Below, in pieces: positions 8,598 to 16,705 of a DNA stretch of 64,000 nucleotides. The notes beneath the pieces are model-generated. The model worked only from the letters and a program-made list of their open reading frames with translations. It searched no databases and had not been told where the DNA came from. The DNA lies in assembly GCF_031846325.1 (NCBI RefSeq), contig NZ_JAVRHZ010000001.1, positions 62,001 through 126,000 on the forward strand, in the 5' to 3' direction. The stretch comes from Patiriisocius_A hiemis (lineage in GTDB: Bacteria; Bacteroidota; Bacteroidia; Flavobacteriales; Flavobacteriaceae). Both the position numbers and the translations under genes were made by a program. Numbering within the stretch: the first letter of the stretch is position 1; the number at the start of each line of letters is the position of its first letter.

Positions 8598-8891
8598 ATG
8601 GAAACAAATAGCAGAAGAAATGACTACAGGTTTGAAAAGGCTAAGGAAAAGGTAGAAAAAATAAAAGGTTTTTATCATCATTTAGCAATTTACTTACTTT
8701 TTGTGCCCTTTTTTATATGGCTTAATTATATAGGAAGTGACTTTCCTTGGGCAATTTTCCCAATATTTGGCTGGGGATTAGGAGTGTTAGGACATGCTGC
8801 CGAAACTTTTAGCTGGAACTTTATATTTGGAAAAGGATGGGAAGAGCGTAAGATTAAAGAGTATATGGATAGAGAAGAAGACTTATTTTAA
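8598..8891 (+). CDS. 2TM domain protein (first of four)
   Basis: Membrane protein of 97 aa that consists almost entirely of one 2TM domain. A basic amphipathic N-terminus (FEKAKEKVEKIKGFYHH) is followed by helix 1 (residues ~31-47, LAIYLLFVPFFIWLNYI) and helix 2 (residues ~53-74, PWAIFPIFGWGLGVLGHA). The conserved tail has SWN, FGKGWEERKIKEYMD. It is very similar to the C-terminal domain of the kinase encoded upstream, including the PWAIFP and GWG motifs. A gap of ~100 bases precedes it, the only sizeable one in the cluster, so an internal promoter is possible. The family function is unknown. Confidence 0.88.
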   Translation: METNSRRNDYRFEKAKEKVEKIKGFYHHLAIYLLFVPFFIWLNYIGSDFPWAIFPIFGWGLGVLGHAAETFSWNFIFGKGWEERKIKEYMDREEDLF

Positions 8892-8908
8892 TTTTTTAGA
8901 AAAAAATC

Positions 8909-9229
8909 ATGGAACGTAATTTTGATAAAGAAACAAAGTACCAAAAAGCCAAAGAGCGTGTAGCTGCCATAAAGAAGTTTTACACTAGCTTGTTTATGTA
9001 TGTTATTTTCATTGGCTTCCTAGCAGCATTAAACTACTATACTAACCAATTGCGTTATGCCTGGTTTTTATGGGCTGCCTTTGGATGGGGAATTGGATTG
9101 TTTTTTCAAGCAGCAAAAGCTTTTCAATGGAATCCCTTCTTAGGGAAAAACTGGGAGGATAGAAAAATGAAAGAACTCTTAGATAAAGAAGATGAAACTT
9201 CAACAAACTCTAACACAAGATGGAGATAG
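8909..9229 (+). CDS. 2TM domain protein (second of four)
   Basis: Membrane protein of 106 aa with the same layout as its neighbours: charged N-terminus (YQKAKERVAAIKKFYTS), two hydrophobic helices (residues ~28-45 and 52-72, the second AWFLWAAFGWGIGLFFQAA), then FQWNPFLGKNWEDRKMKELLD. WEDRK replaces the usual WEERK. The gene begins 17 bases after the previous stop and its end overlaps the next ATG. No enzymatic motif is present. Its repetition beside a LytS kinase suggests a membrane-proximal signalling or adaptor role, which is inference. Confidence 0.87.
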   Translation: MERNFDKETKYQKAKERVAAIKKFYTSLFMYVIFIGFLAALNYYTNQLRYAWFLWAAFGWGIGLFFQAAKAFQWNPFLGKNWEDRKMKELLDKEDETSTNSNTRWR

Positions 9230-9570
9230 ACATGGATAAGCAGGATCATTTAAAATATAAAAAAGCTCAAAAAAAAGTAACAGAGATAAGAGGTTTTTAC
9301 ACTCACCTAGGCATTTATCTAGTAGTCAATTTACTATTACTTGCAGCTAATTTGGGTCTTTTTTCTAATAGTCCAATAAAACTTTGGATGCCGGGTTGGG
9401 CATATTTTACAACTCCATTTTTCTGGGGAATATGGTTAGTTTTTCACGGAATATCAGTATTCGGCCCTAAAATAAAAATAGGCTTTATTGAAAGATGGGA
9501 ACAACGAAAAATCAATGAATTTATGGATAATGATGATACACTTTTTAATACTCCTAAAAGATGGAATTAG
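9220..9570 (+). CDS. 2TM domain protein (third of four)
   Basis: Membrane protein of 116 aa; N-terminal KKAQKKVTEIRGFYTHLGIYLVVN leads into helix 1, helix 2 lies at ~residues 63-83 (AYFTTPFFWGIWLVFHGISVF), and the tail is IERWEQRKINEFMD. It is more diverged than the first copy and lacks PWAIFP, but keeps the GFY, H-L, W-G and WExRKI positions. The ATG at 9220 overlaps the previous gene by ten bases. A second in-frame ATG at 9232, two bases after that stop, is an equally good start. It belongs to the same tightly packed operon. Confidence 0.86.
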   Translation: MEIDMDKQDHLKYKKAQKKVTEIRGFYTHLGIYLVVNLLLLAANLGLFSNSPIKLWMPGWAYFTTPFFWGIWLVFHGISVFGPKIKIGFIERWEQRKINEFMDNDDTLFNTPKRWN

Positions 9571-9920
9571 ATAAAATGGAAGACTACAATGTAGCTAAGA
9601 TAGAGAAAGCTAAAAAACGCATTAAAGACATTAAGGGGTTTTATTCTCATCTTGCTGTCTATTTGGTAATAAATTTAATTATCATACTTGTAATGTTTGA
9701 TGTTAAAGATATGGTACGGGGATATCAAACAATGGACGACTTTAATACCTGGTTTACACTAAACACTTTTAGTACTGCAATTTTGTGGGGAATAGGACTA
9801 TTTATACATTGGTTATACGTTTTTGGACCAAGTTTTAAACTATTTAAAAAGTGGGAAGAAAGAAAGATTAAAGAGTTTATAGAAAAAGAAGAAGAAACTA
9901 ACCGAACAAAATTTAATTAA
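9561..9920 (+). CDS. 2TM domain protein (fourth of four)
   Basis: Membrane protein of 119 aa with N-terminal IEKAKKRIKDIKGFYSHLAVYLVIN, a first helix at ~28-45, a second at ~75-95 (TFSTAILWGIGLFIHWLYVF) and the tail FKKWEERKIKEFIEKEEE. It overlaps the third copy by ten bases and ends two bases before the response-regulator ATG, so translation of the 2TM set and of the regulator is coupled. An alternative ATG lies at 9576. The family has no known biochemical activity. Confidence 0.86.
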   Translation: MELDKMEDYNVAKIEKAKKRIKDIKGFYSHLAVYLVINLIIILVMFDVKDMVRGYQTMDDFNTWFTLNTFSTAILWGIGLFIHWLYVFGPSFKLFKKWEERKIKEFIEKEEETNRTKFN

Positions 9921-9922
9921 TA

Positions 9923-10678
9923 ATGAATGTACTCATTATAGAAGATGAAAAACCATCGGCACGTCGATTACAACGAATGCTAACAGCGTTAAATGTAACT
10001 GCCGAGACAATGCTACATAGTGTCGACGAATCTATAGAATGGTTTCAAAACAATCCACATCCCGATTTAATTTTTCTAGACATACAATTAAGCGATGGAT
10101 TATCTTTTGAAATCTTTGATGAAGTTCCTATTAAAAGCGCCGTTATATTTACAACTGCCTTTGATGAGTATGCATTACAAGCTTTTAAACTTAATAGTAT
10201 AGATTACCTCTTGAAACCTATTGATGATGATGAGCTTAAAGCTGCAGTCACAAAATTTAAGAACTTTAAACCCGAAGCAAAAAATGTGCAGATCAATTTT
10301 GACGACATAAAGAAATTATTGTCAAACCCAGTTGAAAGAGAATACAAAAAACGATTTACTACAAAAATTGGGCAGCATATTAAAATGATTGCTGTAGATG
10401 AAATAGAGTGTTTCTATTCTGAAAATAAAGGAACATATGCTCATACTGTAGATGGGAGAGATTATTTGCTTGACACTACCTTAGAGCAGCTAGAAAGTGA
10501 GCTTTCTCCTGAAACTTTTTTTAGAATAAGCCGAAAATTCTTTATAAACATCAACGCAATAAAAGATATTATCTCTTATACCAACTCAAGACTGCAACTA
10601 AAGCTAAATAGCTATAAAGAACAAGAAGTAATTGTAGCTAGAGAACGTGTTAAAGATTTTAAATTGTGGTTGGAGTAA
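9923..10678 (+). CDS. LytTR-family response regulator
   Basis: Two-domain transcription factor of 251 aa. An N-terminal receiver domain (residues 1-~120) carries the acidic pair EDE at 7-9, the phosphoacceptor Asp53 in LIFLDIQL, and the switch segment TTAFDEYALQAF with Lys in LLKPID. The C-terminal LytTR DNA-binding domain (residues ~145-250) shows KIGQHIKMIAVDEIECFYSE and RISRKFFININAIKDI, the usual core. It is the cognate partner of the LytS-type kinase at the head of this operon. Targets are unknown, but this operon is a plausible one, given the repeat at 8503-8531. Confidence 0.93.
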   Translation: MNVLIIEDEKPSARRLQRMLTALNVTAETMLHSVDESIEWFQNNPHPDLIFLDIQLSDGLSFEIFDEVPIKSAVIFTTAFDEYALQAFKLNSIDYLLKPIDDDELKAAVTKFKNFKPEAKNVQINFDDIKKLLSNPVEREYKKRFTTKIGQHIKMIAVDEIECFYSENKGTYAHTVDGRDYLLDTTLEQLESELSPETFFRISRKFFININAIKDIISYTNSRLQLKLNSYKEQEVIVARERVKDFKLWLE

Positions 10679-10699
10679 ATAAGTTACTCATTAATACAG

Positions 10700-11494
10700 T
10701 TAGTCTATACTAGGATACCAATCTAATTGTACCACTTCAATTTCTCCAGTAGCACCTTTTTTAATTAAAGATTTAAAATTATCTACATCACTTAATCCTT
10801 CAGTACCTCTGTAATGGTATGGATATACTTTCTTTGGTTTAAACTCTAATACGGCATCTGCTGCATTAGCAACAGGCATAGTGTAGGGTAAATTCATACA
10901 AACAAAAGCTCGGTCAATATTTTTTAACGCCCTCATTTCTGGAATATCTTCTGTATCTCCAGAAATATAAATACGTTCATTATTACTTTCTATTACGTAC
11001 CCATTACCTCTTCCTTTGCTATGGAATTTTAGTGCTTCTTCTCTCAAGTTATACATAGGGATTGCTTCAATAGAAAGTTCAAAGTGTTCTTTAGTTTCTC
11101 CGTTATTGAGTACATCAATTTGCGTTTTAAGTGATTCGGGAAGTTTATCTGCTACTGCCTGTGGCACTATTATTTTAGTTTTTGATGTACGTACAGCTTC
11201 AATAGTTTCAGCATTAAGGTGATCTCCATGAATATCTGTTACCAAAATTAAATCTGGAGATTTAAACTCTTTAAATGCGGTACGTTCTCCAACAGGATCC
11301 ACATAAATAACTTTTCCGTCTATTTCTAATACCATTGTGGCATGAGAGATAGGTGTTACTTTAAAGGTATTCTCAGTTGTATTTTCTTCCTTTTTGATTT
11401 CTTCGTCTTTCATAAAATCTGTATTGATATCAGATTTATTTTTACAACTTACTATTGTAATTATTGCTGCTACTACTAAGAGAAATTTTTTCAT
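10700..11494 (-). CDS. UlaG-like metallo-beta-lactamase-fold hydrolase, lipoprotein
   Basis: Predicted lipoprotein of 264 aa with an N-terminal leader ending IVSC (Cys17). The mature enzyme has the UlaG-type metallo-beta-lactamase fold: ISHATMVLEIDGKVIYVDPV near residue 50, then the metal-binding segment DIHGDHLN, a later YVIESNNERIYISGDTED block with the conserved Asp, and a C-terminal VYPYHYRGTEG histidine. Members hydrolyse lactones or phosphoesters, and many are annotated only as metal-dependent hydrolases, so the substrate is unassigned. It is monocistronic or heads a transcript running away from the GNAT gene; it converges with the LytTR operon. Confidence 0.85.
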   Translation of the reverse strand: MKKFLLVVAAIITIVSCKNKSDINTDFMKDEEIKKEENTTENTFKVTPISHATMVLEIDGKVIYVDPVGERTAFKEFKSPDLILVTDIHGDHLNAETIEAVRTSKTKIIVPQAVADKLPESLKTQIDVLNNGETKEHFELSIEAIPMYNLREEALKFHSKGRGNGYVIESNNERIYISGDTEDIPEMRALKNIDRAFVCMNLPYTMPVANAADAVLEFKPKKVYPYHYRGTEGLSDVDNFKSLIKKGATGEIEVVQLDWYPSID

Positions 11495-11530
11495 AATTCG
11501 TTATAATTTATTGTTTTAAGTAAGAACTTT

Positions 11531-11989
11531 TTAAACAAGTATAAGTTCCATTTTTATATTACTTCTGTCGTAAGGGCTATTTGGCTCTACAGAAATTTCA
11601 GTAAAACCATATTTACGGTAAATATAAATAGCATTTTCTAGTTTTGTGTTAGAATACAGAAAAAGCCTGTCAAATCCTTCTTTTTTGGCAAAATCAATAC
11701 AATGCTGCATTAATTGTTGGCCTATTTTATTACCTCGTTGGTTAGGTAAGACAGCCATTTTTGTGAGCTCAAAGCTTGCTTGGCTCTCTTTCATTAGTGC
11801 TACTGTCCCCAAAACAATATCATTTTCTATTGCGAAAAAGATATGCCCTCCTTTAGAAATAATATACTTATCAGGCTTACTTAGCACTTCTCCGTCATAA
11901 TCTTCTACATAAAAAAAGGTTTCTAACCATTCTATGTTGAGGTCATAGAAAGCTTGATTGTATTTTGGATGGTATGAAACTATTTCCAT
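11531..11989 (-). CDS. GNAT-family N-acetyltransferase
   Basis: Protein of 152 aa spanning a single GNAT domain. The central strand reads VLGTVALMKESQASFELTKMAVLP, followed by the acetyl-CoA pyrophosphate loop QRGNKIGQQLMQHCIDFAKK (the R/Q-x-x-G-x-G/A pattern, residues ~84-103) and the C-terminal YRKYGFTE segment typical of the fold. The acceptor substrate cannot be predicted. The gene ends 36 bases before the hydrolase gene begins and follows hutG after nine bases, so it may be the third gene of the hut transcript. Confidence 0.88.
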   Translation of the reverse strand: MEIVSYHPKYNQAFYDLNIEWLETFFYVEDYDGEVLSKPDKYIISKGGHIFFAIENDIVLGTVALMKESQASFELTKMAVLPNQRGNKIGQQLMQHCIDFAKKEGFDRLFLYSNTKLENAIYIYRKYGFTEISVEPNSPYDRSNIKMELILV

Positions 11990-11998
11990 GAGCTTGTG

Positions 11999-13006
11999 TT
12001 AATCACTTATTACATCACTAACAAAGTAGGCGAGTGCTTTGCCTACATTATAATTCAGATCAGGGTTTTTATGTGGTACAGCTTCGCAAATATGCACGTA
12101 AGCAACATGTGGGTGTCTTACAAAAAAACGTAAAAATTGCCTCGCTTGTTTCATAGTAAACCCAGAGGGTGACATTGCACTACTTGGAAAATTTTCAATT
12201 GCATCTACATCTAGCTCAACTCCATATTTTTTTGGGAGTAAAAACTTATGTGCCATGCTAACGGCATTTTTAAAAGTTGGATTTTCACGTAGCTGGATAT
12301 CTTCAAAAAAGAAAAAAGCAATCTTGTTTTTAAATTGCTCCATACGATTATATACTTCCTGAGATGTGTAAGTTTTATGAAGGCCAAATACAACATATTT
12401 ATCAATATACCCTCGTTCCATAGCATAACTAAAACCATTGCCACTATGCCTATGTTCTAAAGGTCTAAAATCTGTATGAGCATCAAAATTTACAACGTTT
12501 ATTGGACCTCCTGTGCCCTCCGAGGCTCCTTTAAGGTTACCAAATGCATTGTTATGTCCTCCACCTATAATAATTGGAATTTTTCCAGCAGAAATAATAG
12601 CACGTACTACTTGTGATACTTTAACATCAATTTCTTCAACTAGTTTTCCAATAACACTTCCAAAGTTTGCACCATCTTGTGCTAGTAAAGAAGCGGTACG
12701 CATTTGTTCACTACAATCAACTTCTCCTAGCACCAATAAGTTTTCTGCATTTGTGTAAGTGTTTGCTTGCATGTTGAGTAAACTTTTTAAGCATTGCTCC
12801 CAGGCTGCACTAGTTCCTTTTTTTCCATAATTAGCATGAACACCAACATCCTCTGGAATTCCAAATAACACATATTTAGCAGTCTTGTTTTCTAAGGTTT
12901 CTAGGGTCTCAACAGTTTGAACTTTTTCTCCAAATTTTATTTCACCTTCACGTTTATCTATTAGGTTTTCTAGCTGTCTTTTTGAATATAATTTTAGGTC
13001 TTTCAT
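11999..13006 (-). CDS. hutG: Formimidoylglutamase-like arginase-family enzyme
   Basis: Ureohydrolase-fold enzyme of 335 aa. The manganese ligands are visible as GGGHNNAFGN (His151), NFDAHTDFRP (Asp175, His177, Asp179) and the late ELDVDAIENFPSS segment (two Asp). In histidine degradation HutG cleaves N-formimidoyl-L-glutamate to glutamate and formamide. The call as HutG rather than arginase or agmatinase rests on its overlap of four bases (ATGA) with hutI, the preceding enzyme of that pathway. The N-terminal ~45 residues are longer than in typical agmatinases. hutH and hutU are not in this window. Confidence 0.85.
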   Translation of the reverse strand: MKDLKLYSKRQLENLIDKREGEIKFGEKVQTVETLETLENKTAKYVLFGIPEDVGVHANYGKKGTSAAWEQCLKSLLNMQANTYTNAENLLVLGEVDCSEQMRTASLLAQDGANFGSVIGKLVEEIDVKVSQVVRAIISAGKIPIIIGGGHNNAFGNLKGASEGTGGPINVVNFDAHTDFRPLEHRHSGNGFSYAMERGYIDKYVVFGLHKTYTSQEVYNRMEQFKNKIAFFFFEDIQLRENPTFKNAVSMAHKFLLPKKYGVELDVDAIENFPSSAMSPSGFTMKQARQFLRFFVRHPHVAYVHICEAVPHKNPDLNYNVGKALAYFVSDVISD

Positions 13007-14241
13007 TTTCTTCTTTTTCCATTAACAAAAACCATATCAATAAGGTCACTCCCAAAGGCATACGGTATAAAACCATAGGAGGGGATTTCCTTAGTAACTA
13101 TCAAAGAGGCAGATTTGCCTTTTGTAATACTTCCATGAGTTTCACTAAGTCCCATTGCATACGCTCCATTTATAGTTGCTGCATTAATAGCCTCTTCTGG
13201 TGTAAGTTTCATTTTTATACAAGCTGTTGCTACTACAAAATTCATATTACCACTTGGAGTAGAACCGGGATTATAGTCTGTAGCCAATGCTAATGGCAAA
13301 CCAGCATCTATAATCTGTCTTCCAGGAGTGTAAGGAATACTCAAAAAGTAAGAGCAGGAGGGAAGCGCTACTGGCATTGTGTTGCTTCCTTTTAGTGCTT
13401 CGATATCTTTATTTTGAAGGACTTCCAAATGATCTACACTAAGGGCTTCTTGTTTTACACCTTCGGCAATACCACCAATGGCGTTAAACTGATTTACATG
13501 GATTTTACCTTGTAGGTTATATTTTTTTCCTTCAGAAAGTATTTTACGAGTATCTTCAACAGAGAAGTATCCATCTTCACAAAAAACATCAATGTAATCT
13601 GCTAGTTTTTCTGAAACAATTTTGGGTAGCATTTCAGTACAAATAAGTTCTACATATCCTTCTTTATTGTTTTTGAATTCTTGTGGTACTGCGTGAGCTC
13701 CTAAAAAACTAGTTTTTACTGCAACATCATATTCTTTTCCTAATTTTCTAGCAACACGAAGCATTTTAATTTCGGCTTCTGTGGTGAGTCCATATCCGCT
13801 TTTAATTTCGATAGCACCAGTACCCATTTGCATTACTTCTTCAAGACGTTTTGCTGCTTGAATATAGAGGCTATCCTCACTCGTAATTTGTAGCTTTTTG
13901 GCACTATTTAGAATACCACCACCGCTTGCCGCAATTTCTTGATACGTTTTTCCTTTAATCCTGTCTACAAATTCTTGCTCTCTATTACCTGCATAAACTA
14001 AGTGAGTATGACTATCACACCATGTAGGTAATACTGTTTTACCTGTACAATCTATAGTTTCATTTACTTCCAATTGCGGAAGGTTTTCCATAGTTCCGTA
14101 GTCTTCAATAACGGTATCATTAAGCAATATCCAAGCATTATTTAAAAGAGGAAGTGTTTCCATTTCTTTCCCTTTGACTAGGGTTACAGATGGCTCTCTA
14201 GCTTGTAATAATTGTGAAATATTAGTAAGTAGGGTTTTCAT
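13003..14241 (-). CDS. hutI: Imidazolonepropionase
   Basis: Cytosolic metal-dependent amidohydrolase of 412 aa that opens the ring of 4-imidazolone-5-propanoate to give N-formimidoyl-L-glutamate in histidine catabolism. Diagnostic residues are the HxH motif in CDSHTHLVYAGNR (His78, His80), EIKSGYGL, HVNQFN with a metal-binding His, SVDHLE, and the late ATDYNPGS with the catalytic Asp. Length is as expected for HutI. Its last codons overlap the hutG start, giving a two-gene unit. The following intergenic space up to 14336 separates it from the divergent PLP-enzyme gene. Confidence 0.95.
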   Translation of the reverse strand: MKTLLTNISQLLQAREPSVTLVKGKEMETLPLLNNAWILLNDTVIEDYGTMENLPQLEVNETIDCTGKTVLPTWCDSHTHLVYAGNREQEFVDRIKGKTYQEIAASGGGILNSAKKLQITSEDSLYIQAAKRLEEVMQMGTGAIEIKSGYGLTTEAEIKMLRVARKLGKEYDVAVKTSFLGAHAVPQEFKNNKEGYVELICTEMLPKIVSEKLADYIDVFCEDGYFSVEDTRKILSEGKKYNLQGKIHVNQFNAIGGIAEGVKQEALSVDHLEVLQNKDIEALKGSNTMPVALPSCSYFLSIPYTPGRQIIDAGLPLALATDYNPGSTPSGNMNFVVATACIKMKLTPEEAINAATINGAYAMGLSETHGSITKGKSASLIVTKEIPSYGFIPYAFGSDLIDMVFVNGKRRK

Positions 14242-14335
14242 ATAGTAAAGATAGAAAAGTTATACCTTTTTATGGGCAAGCAATTACAATATTACATCAA
14301 TAAATAGTACCTTAGAGCAGATAAATTTTTTTGTT

Positions 14336-15502
14336 ATGAAATCTAAAAAAATTGGCGTAAATACCATTTGCACCCACGTGGGAGAGGTTAAGGATACACA
14401 ATTTCAAGGAGCAATATCACCTCTCTTTATGTCTAGTTCTTACCAATATGACGGCGTAGATGTAAAGCGGTATCCACGATACTTCAATACCCCTAACCAG
14501 GAAGCATTGTGCAAAAAAGTAGCTGCGCTAGAAAATGCTGAGGCTGGGCTTATTTTTGGTAGTGGTATGGCGGCTGTAAGTACTACAATGCTTGCCTTTT
14601 TACACAAGGGAGATCATGTTGTGCTTCAAAAAACATTATACGGAGGTACTTATAATTTTGTGGTAGAAGAGTTTCATAAATTTGGAATAGAATATACATT
14701 TACAAATGGTTTTTCTAGAAACGATTTTACATCTGCCATACAGGATAATACCAAGGTTATATTTATAGAAACGCCCTCAAACCCATTAATGCTAATTACA
14801 GACCTTGAAATGATTACTAGTATAGCAAAGGATAGAGGTTTAATTACCATGATTGATAATACGTTTGCATCACCCATTAATCAAAACCCTATTGATTTTG
14901 GAATAGATATATGCATTCATAGTGCTACAAAATATATGGGAGGGCATAGTGACATTTGTGCTGGAGCTGTAGCTGCAAGTCAAGAGCATATAGATACAAT
15001 CTGGAATATTGCAAAAAATCTTGGAGGTAGTTTAAGTGATCATACAATCTGGTTACTAGAGCGTAGTATGAAAACTATGGCATTACGTGTTAAAGCTCAA
15101 AACAAAAATGCCAAGAAACTGGCAAAATGGTTAGATGCTCATGACTTAATCCAAAAAGTATACTACCCAGGATTAAAAAACCATCCAGATCATAATGTTG
15201 CAAAAAAACAAATGCGCGGATATACTGGTATGCTTTCTTTTGAGTTAATTGAAAGCATTAATGCAAATGATTTCATGAAGGCTCTAAAACTAATAAAGCA
15301 ATCTATGAGTTTAGCTGGAGTGGAGTCTACAATATTATCTCCAGCCGAAACTTCTCATGCTTTATTATCTGCTGAAGAGAGAAAGAAACAAGGTATTAGT
15401 GATGGATTGTTACGTTTCTCAGTAGGGATAGAAGAACCCAAAGATTTAATTGAAGATATAGAACAAGCACTTGCTAGTGTAGTAAAGAAAGAATTGGTAT
15501 GA
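14336..15502 (+). CDS. PLP-dependent trans-sulfuration enzyme (Cys/Met metabolism family)
   Basis: Aminotransferase-fold enzyme of 388 aa from the cystathionine gamma-synthase / gamma-lyase / methionine gamma-lyase family. PLP-binding features are FGSGMAAVSTTMLAFL near residue 75, YGGTYNFV near 103, DNTFASP and the Schiff-base lysine in HSATKYMGGHSD (Lys199). The C-terminus has LRFSVGIEEPKDLIEDI, standard for the family. Sequence alone does not separate synthase from lyase. The stop overlaps the bshB1 start by four bases, so cysteine supply to the cysteine-containing thiol bacillithiol is an attractive but inferred role (cystathionine gamma-lyase). Confidence 0.9.
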   Translation: MKSKKIGVNTICTHVGEVKDTQFQGAISPLFMSSSYQYDGVDVKRYPRYFNTPNQEALCKKVAALENAEAGLIFGSGMAAVSTTMLAFLHKGDHVVLQKTLYGGTYNFVVEEFHKFGIEYTFTNGFSRNDFTSAIQDNTKVIFIETPSNPLMLITDLEMITSIAKDRGLITMIDNTFASPINQNPIDFGIDICIHSATKYMGGHSDICAGAVAASQEHIDTIWNIAKNLGGSLSDHTIWLLERSMKTMALRVKAQNKNAKKLAKWLDAHDLIQKVYYPGLKNHPDHNVAKKQMRGYTGMLSFELIESINANDFMKALKLIKQSMSLAGVESTILSPAETSHALLSAEERKKQGISDGLLRFSVGIEEPKDLIEDIEQALASVVKKELV

Positions 15503-16215
15503 AATTAGATATTTTAGCTATTGGTGCACATCCAGATGATGTTGAACTAGGTTGTGCAGCTACCATAGCCAAAGAAGTTGCAAATGGAAAAAAAGTTGGA
15601 ATCTTAGATCTTACCCGAGGGGAATTAGGAACTAGAGGTACTGCAGAAATTAGAGATCAAGAAGCTACTAATGCCGCTACAATTTTAGGTGTTTCAGTAA
15701 GAGAAAATCTAGGCTTGGCTGATGGCTTTTTTGAAAACAATAAAGAAGCACAAATTGAAATTATTAAAGTGCTTAGAAAATACCGTCCAGATATTGTTTT
15801 GTGTAATGCAATAGATGATAGACACATTGACCATGGTAAAGGAAGTAAACTAGCTAGTGATGCATGTTTTTTGAGTGGTCTACAAAAAATAGAGACATCA
15901 ATAGATGGGAATTCTCAACAACAATGGAGACCTGAGCATGTGTATCATTATATACAATGGAAAAATATAGAGCCAGATTTTGTGGTAGATGTTTCTGGAT
16001 ATTTGGACAAAAAATTAGAAGCTGTTTTAGCATACAAAAGTCAATTTCATAGTGCTGATTCTAAAGAACCTGAAACGCCAATTTCTAGTACCAACTTTAA
16101 AGATAGCTTAACTTATAGAGCTCAAGACCTAGGAAGATTAATAGGTGTTGAGCATGCCGAAGGCTTTACTGTTGAGCGTTATGTTGCAGTAGAAAGTTTG
16201 TATGATTTAATCTAA
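15499..16215 (+). CDS. bshB1: Bacillithiol biosynthesis deacetylase BshB1
   Basis: Zinc-dependent LmbE-like deacetylase of 238 aa. The N-terminal AHPDDVELG motif (residues 10-18) supplies zinc ligands and the catalytic Asp, and DDRHIDHGKG supplies the third ligand region. The LTRGELGTRGT segment and the C-terminal AEGFTVERYVA block are characteristic of BshB1. The enzyme removes the acetyl group of N-acetylglucosaminyl-malate, the second step of bacillithiol synthesis. The ATG sits in the ATGA overlap with the trans-sulfuration gene. bshA and bshC are not visible here. Confidence 0.93.
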   Translation: MKLDILAIGAHPDDVELGCAATIAKEVANGKKVGILDLTRGELGTRGTAEIRDQEATNAATILGVSVRENLGLADGFFENNKEAQIEIIKVLRKYRPDIVLCNAIDDRHIDHGKGSKLASDACFLSGLQKIETSIDGNSQQQWRPEHVYHYIQWKNIEPDFVVDVSGYLDKKLEAVLAYKSQFHSADSKEPETPISSTNFKDSLTYRAQDLGRLIGVEHAEGFTVERYVAVESLYDLI

Positions 16216-16233
16216 AAATCTTAAAGATTAGTA

Positions 16234-16264
16234 TTGCGCAAAAGTAGGATTTAGAGTATATTTG
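16234..16264 (+). promoter_or_regulatory. Promoter of tRNA-His
   Basis: TTG at 16234-16236 and TATATTTG at 16257-16264, with 20 bases between them, fit the Bacteroidetes TTG / TAnnTTTG promoter. The predicted start lies about 15-20 bases before the tRNA. Confidence 0.7.
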
Positions 16265-16292
16265 CATCCGCTTTAAATTATAAAAGCAACAT

Positions 16293-16369
16293 GGTGGTTG
16301 TAGCTCAGCTGGTTAGAGCGTCGGTTTGTGGTACCGAAAGTCGCCGGTTCGAACCCGGTCTTCCACCCA
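16293..16369 (+). tRNA. tRNA-His (anticodon GTG)
   Basis: Cloverleaf with the extra G at position -1 (16293) expected for histidine tRNAs, D arm GCTCAGCTGGTTAGAGC, anticodon stem TCGGT/ACCGA with anticodon GTG at 16328-16330, and T arm with loop TTCGAAC. C73 pairs with G-1. The acceptor stem GTGGTTG/CTTCCAC has five good pairs but two adjacent U-U oppositions at pairs 5-68 and 6-67. A full CCA is not encoded (CCA would need one more base), which is common in Bacteroidetes. Confidence 0.95.
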
Positions 16370-16378
16370 TTTTAAAAG

Positions 16379-16402
16379 CCCTTCTTTTTGAAGGGTTTTT
16401 TT
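16379..16402 (+). terminator. Rho-independent terminator after tRNA-His
   Basis: CCCTTC pairs perfectly with GAAGGG across a five-T loop, followed by a run of seven T. It lies 10 bases after the tRNA. Confidence 0.85.
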
Positions 16403-16419
16403 GTATCTTGTATTTACGC

Positions 16420-16701
16420 ATGAAAAATCAATTAAAATACTTATTGATCTCAGTCTTCGGAATTTTACTGATACCACTTCTTGCTATGCAATTTACAGAT
16501 GAGGTACAATGGAATCTATTAGACTTTATAGTAGCTACAGTAATGCTTTTAGTTATGGGAGCATTTATATTATTTTTCTCTAAGAAGATAACATCCAAAA
16601 GAAGACGTATTGTATTATTAATTGCTATAATCACTCTATTTATATTAGTGTGGGCTGAGCTAGCCGTTGGTATTTTTGGAAGTCCTATTGCAGGTAGTTA
16701 A
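16420..16701 (+). CDS. Small three-helix membrane protein, unknown function
   Basis: Protein of 93 aa made of three hydrophobic segments (residues ~6-23, 34-54 and 64-87) separated by a short acidic loop and a basic KKITSKRRR turn, which orients that loop to the cytoplasm. The ATG at 16420 follows the tRNA terminator by 18 bases. A longer frame starting at 16291 would read through the tRNA gene and is rejected. No recognisable family motif. A strong hairpin follows the stop codon, supporting a real transcription unit. Confidence 0.65.
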   Translation: MKNQLKYLLISVFGILLIPLLAMQFTDEVQWNLLDFIVATVMLLVMGAFILFFSKKITSKRRRIVLLIAIITLFILVWAELAVGIFGSPIAGS

Positions 16702-16705
16702 AAAC

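Noticed and set aside
14373..14382. Palindrome CCCACGTGGG considered as a parS site
   Set aside because: It is inside the coding sequence of the PLP enzyme, does not match the usual parS pattern, and stands alone.
16291..16419. Reading frame running through tRNA-His into the small membrane protein
   Set aside because: It overlaps the complete tRNA gene and its terminator; the ATG at 16420 is a better start.
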